Source: Achatina immaculata
Taxonomy: Eukaryota; Mollusca; Gastropoda; Stylommatophora; Achatinidae
DNA: 64,000 nt
NCBI GenBank assembly: GCA_009760885.1
Contig: CM019710.1
Span: 83,179-147,178, forward strand
Reading direction: 5' to 3'
In this document: one piece after another, positions 44,741 to 55,700 of the stretch
How the letters are laid out: each line of letters starts with the position of its first letter
Position numbering within the stretch: the first letter of the stretch is position 1
Notes under the pieces: model-generated
Told to the model about the DNA's origin: nothing
Database searches by the model: none
Seen by the model: only the letters and a program-made list of their open reading frames with translations
Program-made: the position numbers and the translations under genes

Positions 44741-45162
44741 GGGCAGACATTGTTAACATCCCCGTGGAAGTAAGCACAATAGAAGATTTCAATGTACACT
44801 GTGGTACAACATCTCTTCTAATGATGATCAGTCTGGCATTAAAAATGATTTAGCGGTGGACACGAACGTCATGACATGAGCACAGAGTAAATGTCATCAG
44901 CACATTCTATATGTCAAATAAGCATTATCAGCATTAAAACCTACTTTGGAACACCAAAACAAGATTCGGCTAATTTAACAGGATACACCATCACTTCTGT
45001 CTGAAGTGTTTGCAGAATTATAGAGTGTATTAGTCTAACACAGACTATTTTGCTATATATCTACAATTATTGTCTATGTGTTTCTTCTGTTCATGTAGGT
45101 ATATTTAATGCATTGTTCTGTAACATATAAGTATTTTTTGTTTTGTATATTGCTCTGCTCAT

Positions 45163-45715
45163 GTATGTTTTCTGATGTCACAGTGTGGAGGTGACTCAAA
45201 CATGTTTTCTGATGTCACAGTGTGGAGGTGACTCAAACATGTTTTCTGATGTCACAGTGTGGAGGTGACTCAAACATGTTTTCTGATGTCACAGTGTGGA
45301 GGTGACTCAAACATGTTTTCTGATGTCACAGTGTGGAGGTGACTCAAACATGTTTTCTGATGTCACAGTGTGGAGATGACTCAAACATGTTTTCTGATGT
45401 CACAGTGTGGAGGTGACTCAAACATGTTTTCTGATGTCTCATTGTCAGGCAGGATCCTTGATGTCACACTGTGTGGATAGCTGAGTTAAAAGTAATTTTG
45501 TTGTTTTTATGTCACATTGTTGAGACGGTTCAATTACATTTTCTGATATCACATTGTGAAGATGGCTGAAGAGTGCTTTCATGTCTTATGATGTCATATT
45601 TTGGAAATGTCTGAATTATGTTTTCTGGAATCACATTTTAGAGATAGTTAAAGTATGTTTTATGACTTCACATTATGAGGATAGCTCATGTATGTTTTCT
45701 GATGTCAAAAATGGA
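45163..45715 (+). repeat. 37-bp minisatellite, 7 clean units plus diverged units
   Basis: The unit TTTTCTGATGTCACAGTGTG plus GAGGTGACTCAAACATG is almost identical seven times to about 45440. It then continues as strongly diverged units with the same TCACA...GTG(T/A)GGA pattern to about 45715. Confidence 0.88.
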
Positions 45716-46319
45716 GTTATTCTTAGTTTTCTCTGCTATTCATTATCTAGCAAGTTTTTATTTTTCACATATTCTACACTTAATATCCCTACATTCTCAT
45801 TTTCTCACTTCTGTTTTGATTTTCTTGTGTGTTTTGTTCAGTGCTTTCTTCAAAAGCATTACTTTTTACTTCTATTGCATATCTATGAGTTCTATTCTAC
45901 CAAATCTATGAGTTATGAGCTGATATGTCTACTGATCATTCTGTATGTTTATTTTAACAAAAATATGGTTTTTGTGTCTTATAAGAAAAAAGCCAACAAT
46001 TCTGCCATGTAGATAATATCAGCGTAATTTATTTATAATATGTGGCCTAAATAACATTTCAGATGTTCAACATTCATCTACTTTGTGTTATAAATGATCT
46101 ATGTAAAGCAATCATAATAGCAGTTTGCACAGGAAAAGTTATTTATTGACAAAGAAGATAATACAGGTAATCTCTCTGTTATCACTGTGTACAATTATTC
46201 ATAGACAGTCACAATAAAGTTTGTTATAGTAACTGTTTAATCCTACAGAAACTATATTCTTCTCAATAAAGAAAGCAATATGAATATGTCAAACAGTTTA
46301 AAATATGCTTTAACAAAGA

Positions 46320-46456
46320 GCACAAACAATGTCATATCAGCAGTATGACTTCCAATAAATTGAATATTTAATCTACATTTCAGCTGATTGCTTGCAGACT
46401 TAATGTATTCTATACCAGAAACTGAAAATTGGCCAGACAGACCTACATGCCTGCAG
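46320..46456 (-). other. CUB-like minus-strand segment, tentative
   Basis: After a strong acceptor (CTCTTTGCTGCAG) the minus frame reads HVGLSGQFSVSGIEYIKSAS, then NQLKCRLNIQFIG and MTLFVLFVKA. The pattern of GxFS..Y followed by C.xxI and a hydrophobic strand resembles the first half of a CUB domain. It lies downstream of the CUB gene's stop, so it would belong to another transcript or a relic. Confidence 0.25.
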
Positions 46457-46847
46457 CAAAGAGCAACAGACATCACATCACATCCTCCAGAGCTGCCAGC
46501 TACACAACTCACTCAGACAAAGGACCTGGCCAGACCCCAGCCCTCTACAGGTGAAGCTATACTATAATGCTGAAAACCATAGATGAACCGCTGCATTTGT
46601 GAGAGAGATTGGTGTCGATGTCTGGGCAAACAATGAAGAAGATTTTAATGAGAAGCTTATGTAAAATCAAGGGTAGTTTAGGAAGACCTAAGAGTCACTT
46701 GTAATGATGTAAAAATGATAATTTACTTTACCAGATTCTGTAAGCTAAATATGTCTTAAGTATGAACACATTAAAATGAAAACACACACATGATATGCTT
46801 GTTGTAAGTTGCATTCAGAAAATGGAACTGGTAACATGTCAGTATCC

Positions 46848-47105
46848 TACTCTCATCAAAGTCTCTACAACTTTTTATTTACTCTCATCACACTCTCTAC
46901 AACTTTTTATTTACTCTCATCAAAGTCTCTACAACTTTTTACATACTCTCATCAAAGTCCCTACAACCTTTTATTTACTCTCATCAAAGTCTCTAGAACC
47001 TTTTACTTACTCTCATCAAAGTCCCTACAACCTTTTACGTACTCTCATCAAAGTCTCAAGAACTTTCTTTTTTACTCTCATTGAAGGCTGTGCAATTTTT
47101 TTTTA
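46848..47105 (+). repeat. 32-bp minisatellite, about 8 units, carrying AATAAA on the minus strand
   Basis: The unit ACTCTCATCAAAGTCTCTAC followed by AACTTTTTATTT is repeated about eight times with point changes. Three units contain TTTATT, which is AATAAA for the minus-strand CUB gene ending at 47578. Confidence 0.88.
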
Positions 47106-47344
47106 TTTATAACAGTCAGAACTGCTAGCCGGATGTTTCTTTTCCCTTTTCTTTGCTTAGAACTGTTAACACTTGTAACTGAAACCAAATATACACTTAA
47201 ATGACATCACTATACCTGCTCATATGCTCTGATCTTTCATTCATGAGGTGACATCATGAAGGCATGGGCAGTATTGCTTACCTATTTTATCCAGTCTTTA
47301 CTGCCCATAATTAGACTGAGTGCTTTTCTTTTACTGGAGCACTT

Positions 47345-47480
47345 CATTACCCTGCCTAGATCAGCTTCTTTATCTCTTAGCTCTTCTTGATTACCCTGCT
47401 TAGAATAGCTTCTTTATCTCTTAGCTCTTCTTGATTATCCTGCCTAGAACAGCTTCTTTATCTTTTAGCTCTTCTTGAAC
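47345..47480 (+). repeat. ~45-bp tandem repeat, three units
   Basis: CCTGC(C/T)TAGA(A/T)(C/T)AGCTTC and TTTATCT(C/T)TTAGCTCTTC, three times. It is probably in the 3' untranslated region of the CUB gene. Confidence 0.8.
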
Positions 47481-47577
47481 AAATAAATAATCCAATCAAT
47501 AATTGTGTCATACACAATGATATGAATTAATGCTGCAGTAATTAAAGACTGTTTAGGCTACTATAAAATATTTCACA

Positions 47578-50500
47578 TCATACTTTTACAACTACAAGGC
47601 AGAAAACCAGCAAAAAGATGGAGAGCATGCATCTCCCATTGCCCCTGCTAGTTCCTCTAGCAGCTGTTGGCTCACTGTACAACACGAGTTTCCATCCTCC
47701 ACTGTTAGGGCCAAACTTGTTGGAGATAAACTTGACTATCATCTCATGTTTTTTGCTGGTAAATTTTTGATGTGTGATGTCCTCTCCACAGATGTGTCCT
47801 AGTATATTGCCAGGTTGTACAGAAGAACCTCCTATGTGAAATGTTCATACTTTTAGTTACTCTGTTCAGGATATTTTTGGTAAAACATGCATTTTAACCT
47901 GGAACTGGAGTGGACTAAAAGTGCCAAATATTTGGAATGTAATGAAGGCCATGATCCAACTTTCATGTGAATGCTGAAACTAGGTTCAGGGTAAAAGAGA
48001 AGTCCAGAAGCACAAACAGATTCAGCATCACTCCAGACCACATGACCCTGTGATCATCATGGATGGGTCAGTGGCACAAGGTCTAAAAAGTTGATGGACA
48101 TATATTGCCTACCATAATGGAAAACTAGTTGCAAGTAAATTAGGAGCCTATGCAGCTGCCACTTTTAGGACGACAGTGAAGGTGCAGTCAGCATCAGAAG
48201 CACTTTTCTCCTTGGTGGAGCAGGGTGACTAACATGGAGGTCATTGTAACAGACTCCTAAAGCATGTTACGGAGAATCAAAGGACACTTCTTCTGCAGGG
48301 AGCGGGTCCAGCTTCTAGAGGGATCTGATTTATCAAGTTTGACATTGATATACTGCCAAGGTCATGTGGAAGTCATGGCCTATGAGAAAATGGACAACCT
48401 GGGAGGCATGGCATCAATGCAGGGAAACCTAAGAATGGACATGGAAAAGACTGCAAGAGCCATCTTGGATAAGCTGCATATGGAGGAAAATATCAGGCTG
48501 AATGATGACAATCAGGAGGATGATCAAATCAGGGGAGAAGAGGAGGAGTGAACATTTTTCTGAAAGAAGTGGTTTAACATGTGTTACCAACAACCAGTGT
48601 TTGACTGGCTCCATCAGCAGGTGCACACTTCACTTAGCATTGGGATGGGAATGCCCAGAGTGCAGGGATGCCAATCTCTGACTAGAGCTACAGTTACACT
48701 TGTGGTTTTTAATATAAACATATAAACCAATATGTGGTGAAATATACTAAGTCAAGGACAAATAAATTCTGTAAATATGTTTTTGTCATGGTACTTATTA
48801 TGATGAAGGCATCAAAACAAGACATAAGCCATCATAATAATATTATAATTGCTATTACTATTATAATAATTTTAACTTGTTAAGAAAACCAAATGTAAAT
48901 ATGGGTTTTAATTTAAACTATACAAGATTCTTTGAACTATAAAATTTCTTGATCACAACATTTTTTTACCAGACTCTCATTTCCTGATAGTTATACACAC
49001 TCTCAGTCAGTCATTTGCATGACTCTTGCAGACTGCCTTCCTAACAGTTCTGTAGGCCTCTTGGTTGTAGGCAAGATTCTCTGCTGCTGATGCATCCATT
49101 CCCAGATCATCAATGATGTCTTGCAGCCATCTTCACCTTGGTCTTCCTCTCTTTCTTTTTCCCATTATGTACCTTCCAACATGGCATTTTCTCATGACAT
49201 TTAATATGTTCAAAATATTTAAGTTTTCTCCGTTTAATCTTCTTTACTAGTCAAACTTCTTCAATATTCTCAGTCTTCTAAACACATTTCCTACTAACTT
49301 TGGTCAACAAAAGAAAATCTTATTAGAGTTATATTTTTCATTTAAAGCATTAAAGCTACTTCCCAGTTGCCATGACATCCCTTTAAGCCAATAAAACTAA
49401 CTTTTAATTTCATATCTGAAGTGATGGAGCATAACAATTTACAAACACATTCATCCACATACAAAACCTTATCCCATTTTCTATTTGTCATGTATATACA
49501 TAGGCACAATTTTCTCTAAGATAAGCCAAATAAAGTAGGTGTATATATATTCATGTAAAGAACATTTAAAAAAAAATCTTGCTCAAGCTCTACTGAAGGA
49601 AATAATTCAATCTTTAAAAAACAAAACAAACAATGGAAGGCAAAAATGAACAGCTCACCATCATAGATGGTAACAATATCACCACAACCTGGTGGGAAAC
49701 TTGTGTCCACAACTTCAGCAACAATAACTTCACTCTCATTAGCAGTCACTTTCCACATGCATGAGTAGTCCCTGGTGTAATAACAGAAAGATGAGAGAGA
49801 GTTGCTATTGATTAACTTTACTCTAGGAGGTTGTACTTGTACAAACTCCCTGTAACTGCGAGCTATTGTTCTTTGCAGCCGATACTGTAGAGATGTTGAG
49901 GCACAGCATCATATCGGCATGAGAATGGGTTATGGTGGCTACTTTTTCAATAGGAGTACAGCTAAAAAGCAGGGGGTGTGCAATGCTTCTTTAGCAGACT
50001 CCACCACCATGGGGATTATGGCGATCCCTGCCCCATTAGCCAGGCTACACCTGTTACTGGGGGTAACACGGAGAGGTGGGACAGGGTCTTGGTCAGCTAT
50101 GGGTCGCTAGCCCTGACGCTGGTATATCAGTTATGGGTTGCTAGCCCTGATGCTGGCATATCAGCTATGGGTTGCTAGCCCTGATGCTGGCATATCAGCT
50201 ATGGGTCGCTAGCCCTGATGCTGGCATATCAGCTATGGGTTGCTAACCCTGATGCTGGCATATCAGCTATGGGTTGCTAACCCTGACGCTGGCATATCAG
50301 CTATGGGTCACTGATTACCTTATCAGGCATCTTCACCCCCTACTCTAGAAGCTAATGTCGCATCAAGTCATACTGTGTGTGTGTGGTTCTAGGGGTGTCT
50401 GGGCACTTCAAAGCTCATCTCTTATGGTTTATGGTCTGGGTCATCATCATTGCACTCTGGACATGTCCATATTCCCCTTAAACATATCCATCAGCGTCCT

Positions 50501-52718
50501 GTGGCTGATAGCACCCAGTATGTGTCAGTTGACAAGCCCTTGTGCATCCAGTATGCCTCTTATTCCTGGCTGTGCCAGTGTGTACTCCCATCTGGATTTT
50601 CTGCTCTCAGAGTCCTCCACCCTGCCTCTTTCTCTGAGTCTGTTAACAGTAACAGTTCAACCGGTGGTTGATGGCAGTGTTGGCCAGCCTATCAGCACTC
50701 TCATTTCCCTGGATGTTCTCGTGCCAAGGAACATAGATGAAGGTTCAAGCTACTGCTTGTGTACAAAACCTGCTTTGACTTTCTGGGTCACACTCATTGA
50801 ATAACTTAGTACGAAGACACAGGTCTAGTCCTATGACTTCAAACACTCGAATGCCTTCGTCACCGCCTTCATGTCCATCATTATTATTGCTTGTGATTAT
50901 AGCAAAGGCACTGCTGGCTTCCTGGGTTGTTCTTGCCACTGAGCGTGTTGTGAGTGCCCATGCACTCCTTTGATATCATACAATGGAAAAATCTGTGTAA
51001 ATAACAACGTCAGCCTCACTGGAGTTTTTTACTGATGAGGGAGCTAACCTCTGCATTCACAGCAAGTGGATTCTGCTCCTAGCTCCTCTTGTCAAACCTG
51101 ACAATGCACGAGGAGGTGCCGCTGAACACTTGAGACACAGGTACCCATTCTTTCCAGGGTTGATGCTGTTAAATTCACAGACCTGCTTGATAACATCCAC
51201 TGCATGACATGTCCACAATTTGTCCCTCTTAGCCTGTCACCCTTTTCTTTAAAGAGCCCTTGATGCATTGGGTGCTCCTTGTCTGCACTTAACTTTAAAG
51301 TATGCACACTTATAATAACCTCTTGTAATAATCAGTTTGATCCCAGATAAAAGTGTTCTAGTTAACCCAGGTTAAAACAAAAAGAAATGGAAAAACTAAT
51401 TATGCCAGTCTGTAAGAACAGTGAAGAGCACAACTTCTATCTTAATGTGAAGAAAACTAAACTGATGACAACTGACAAAACAAACAAGGCAACTGAAATA
51501 TGTATCAATGAGGAAAAACTGAAAGAAAAGTAAAGTTTTGAATATCTTGGGTCACTAATAACTAATAACGGAGTACAAGGAGGGAAATTAAAAGGAGGAC
51601 ATCTATCGTCCTTCAGAAAGTAAAAGAACTAAAGAAGCTGTGGAGAGGAACAGACAGAACTAAAAAAAATAGATTTTTAAGGGCATGCATCTTTCCTGGA
51701 CATTTAACAAAACAGCTGAGAAACACATAAATGCCTCTGAATGTAAATGCTACAGAAGAATTCTTCAAGAATCATGGACACAGAAAAGAACAAATATATC
51801 TATACTACAAGAACTTAATATTGAAGAAGGCTGGCTAGTAAAGAGGATTAAAGAGAGAAAACTTAAATATGTTGGACACATTAAATGTCATGATAATTTA
51901 GAGAAGACTGTCTTGGAAGGATACATAATGGGAAAAACAAAGAGTGGAAGACCAAAGCAAAGATGGCTGCAAGACATCATTGATAATCTGCAAATGGATG
52001 CATCAGCAGCAAAGAAGCTTGCTTACAACCGAGAGGCCTACAGGAGTGCTGTTAGGGAGGCAAAGTTCCCGCAAGGGACGTGAAAATGACTGAGTTAACG
52101 CAGGTGCAGAAATTGTCATCTAGCTTCTCCTGGTGCTGAAGAAGGAGAATGGCCATGTGTGGTCTGAGTACATTGTCCTATATGATGCTCACATTTCAGT
52201 AAAAATATAGACTATCTCTAATATGTTTCTCACATGTCACAATAAAAATATAGACTACTCCTAATATGTCTCTCACATGTCACAATAAAAACATAGACTA
52301 CTCATAATATTTATTCATGAATTTATTTAGTGTCCTAGTAGCTTTTTTTTTTTTTGTTTTAAAATTAGATTCTGAAGGTTACACCACTGATAAAGCAACA
52401 CCACTGATAAAGTAAATCCTTTGTAGATAAATGAAGTTTATTTAATGGACATTAAAATATGTCCAATATTTTCAGGGTTGCTGGTTTTCAAGTTCTTTTT
52501 AGTGTTGGTTTTTTTTTTTAACAGATTAAATTATGTCACTCTGTAATATATGATATAACACTGATTTTGTTATATAGAAAAAGCAACAAGACAAAGCCAT
52601 ACAATAAAATGGTCTGTGACTTACAAAGGAAAGGACTGTGGGTAGTTTGGTGAAGTCAGATTCTGGGCTGTTCCATTTACTGCAATTTCATACATGCTCT
52701 CACAAAAGACTGTATTGG
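47578..52718 (-). CDS. CUB gene, exons for CUB domain 4 and the C-terminal tail
   Basis: Exons 52718-52625 (CESMYEIAVNGTAQNLTSPN, YPQSFP, the classic CUB start), 49771-49659 (DYSCMWKVTANESEVIVAEV, GCGDIVTIYDG) and 47831-47578 (PGNILGHICGED, MIVKFISNKF, GGWKLVLY). The acidic residues in CGDIVTIYDG fit a calcium-binding CUB. After the domain come SEPTAARGTSRGNGR and CMLSIFLLVFCLVVVKV, then stop. This is a small-residue spacer and a hydrophobic end without a cytoplasmic tail, typical of a GPI attachment signal. Confidence 0.88.
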
Positions 52719-52739
52719 CTAAATAAGAAATATATATAT

Positions 52740-52787
<48 letters not shown>

Positions 52788-55700
52788 TACACCATTGATG
52801 CTGGAATCATTTTTTTTTAAAATCACAGTTCATTTGAAAGGTCATAAGCAGAATTTATTTTTGTCTTTAACAAAAAGATTCTTCTTTGCCTGGAAATCTT
52901 GTACACAGTGACAACTCATAGACTTCACAATGCAGCAACATGAAGCTAGCAACAATACTACTATTTACTTCAATCAAACGTAATAAAATTAGAAGTAAAT
53001 TACAACCCAAATGGGCTAGAGCTAATTTCCTATTTTGAATCTTTGGTAAGTTAATCTAATATACATGAGGCAGTAGAACAAACATATATTTCATAAAAAT
53101 ATTTAAAATATTGATTTAGTTCAGTTTTCATGGAATGATATATGAGGGCTAATCCAAAATCATCTTCCAGCTGGCTGGCAGAAAAAAAACCGGCTGTCAA
53201 AGCAACATGGCACATTTTTTTTGTAGCAACCAGAAAATAATTTCACAGTCCACTCTGTTCAGGTCTGCATGAGTAACAACCAAGTAAACCAAGACCCTGT
53301 AAAATCACCATTCCCAGCAGCTGTGAAGTATGTGGTGTGACAAGGATGAATCTCAGTTTTGACTGATAAGCTAAAAAGAAACTGACCAAATCATGCAAGC
53401 AAAATGTTGTTTCATGACTTTAGATCTTACTGCTGAATTTCCTCAAATTTTGAGGACTAATCTGTTTCGGACTGACAAAGAGATTTCCTGTGCTTGTTTA
53501 GAGACTCAGTGTGTTATTCACTGTTTGGACTGTTCCTTCAGCTCTGCATGCATAAACTTAACCCATGTCTCATCTCCAGTCATAGTTCTGTTAAGAAATT
53601 TCTCCTTCTCATCACTGTAGCACAGAAAATGAATCCATTCTTTGAGCTTTGTGAACATCAATCAGTTGTTTTGGTACTCACTGTGAGCATAATTTCTGGC
53701 ACTCAAATCTCTCTCTGTAACAGTTCAAAAGAGACTAGTCCTCAGAATTTGAGGAAATTCTTTCCAAGACCTGAAATCATGAAACGACATTTTTCATGCA
53801 CAACTTATTCAACTTTTTCACCAAGTTCATCAATCACAAGTATGTGTTGTCCTTGTTATAGCACATACTTAATAGCTGTGACAAATGGCAATTATAGGGT
53901 CTATGTTTATACATGGTTGCTACTTGTGCAAAACCAATAAAAATGGACTGTAGGTTGGTATTTAGTGAGACAACACTTTATTGGTCACTACAGGAAATAT
54001 GCCATGTCACTATGGAAACAGGTTTATTATTACCAGCCAATCAGAAGCTGATTTTGGAATTACTCATCTTTAACTTATATATGTCTTCTTCTTCTTCTAT
54101 CTCCCTGTAACTGTGAGCTGGTGTGGTGGAGATGTTGAGACGCAGCATCGTGTCCAGTTAGCAGCAGGCAATGGCAGCTTTTCTTTCAGTCCCTCAGTGG
54201 AGTTAAAAGGGGGGGGGGTGGGGGGGGTGTCTGCAACACTTCTCTAGCAGACTCCACTACCACTGCACCTGTGGCATTCCCTGCTCTGTTAACTAGACTA
54301 AGCCTGTTACTGCAGTACTAACACAGAGGTGTGACAGGCTTGGGTCTGCCACCCTTGAAGCTAGCATGTCAGCTGTAGGTCACTGATTATGAAATCAGAG
54401 AGAATCTTTAATCTTTGATATATGTCTTTAAAACATCTAATATATCCTAAAAAAATCTAAAAAAAAAAAAAGGTAAATGTAATCCTGTCATGCCTTAGAG
54501 GCACATAGGGATGTGGTGTTAGTGCCTATATTTTCCTTGACCTGTCAGCACAAAAGAGGGTGATATGGTCAGTATCACGCCTGGCTGCCTTTCCTTCCCC
54601 AACTCCAGAAGAAGTTGGGTACCAATTTCTACAGCTGGGTGAATGGGCTGCCTCAAGCATGATTCAAACCCCTGACCTTTGCCATGAGAGACCATTGCAT
54701 TAACCACTTCGCCACTCAGACACCCAAGCAACTTCTTGATTTATTTCACTACTTCTTCTTCCTTTTATTTCAACAAATTAATCTCTGAAATAAAAAAAGG
54801 ATAAAACAGTAGCAAAATAATAATAATATTAAAAATAAAATTTACCTGGAAGTGAGTGGAATTCAACACTCACATGTCTGTGATCATTTGCTTCCATAAC
54901 AGCTCTCCTGTTGGCCTCTCGGTTGTAAGTAAGATGCTCTGCTGCTGATGCGTCCATTCGCAAATCATCAATGATGTCTTGCAGCCATCTTCGCCTTGGT
55001 CTCCCTCTCTTTTTTCCTATTATGTACCCTTCCAAGATGGTCTTCTCTAGATTATCATGTTGTTTAATATGCCCAAAATATTTAAGTTTGTTCTGTTCAA
55101 TGCGCTTCACTAGCCAAACTTCTTCAACATTAAGTTCTTGCAGTCTGGATATATTTGTTCTTTTTTTTTGTGCCCATGATATATGAAGAAATTTTCTGTA
55201 GCATTTACAATCAAAGGCGTTTATGTTTTTCTCAGCTGTTTTGTTAAGTATCCAGGTATCACAGGAATATACCTCCTGCTTACTTGATAGTTAAAGAGAT
55301 GACATTGTAGTGTGAATTCCAGTGTTTATTCTGATCAGAATATGAAAATTTATCATACTTAACAATCTGGATTATGTTCTCTATGCATACAAGGGTTGTT
55401 CACAAAGTTTCAGGACTGAATGTTTTTGACTAAATGAGTAGACTTATTGGGTTATTGGTCTTGTTTCCTTTATTCTGACTGTGATTGTGTACACTTCTTC
55501 CAGTGGTCCTCCATTTACAGAATGATAACCCTCATTTGTCTTGGCACATCTATTTGAATCTCTTCAATTTCACTGAATTGGTGACTTTTAGATGTGTAAA
55601 CAAGAAGAGATTGCAGGGATCAAGGTCAGGCGAGTATGGATGGTGTGGAAACAACAGAAGGTGGCAATTCACCAAAAATTAACATTTTTTTGACAGACAT

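Noticed and set aside
45581..46012. 143-codon plus frame
   Set aside because: Starts in diverged minisatellite and continues in AT-rich sequence with F/S/Y-rich composition. No domain.
50355..50804. 149-codon plus frame with hydrophobic parts
   Set aside because: Opposite strand of the RNase H relic. No domain and no splice context.
54519..54731. 70-codon frame as a gene
   Set aside because: It lies wholly within a tRNA-derived SINE.
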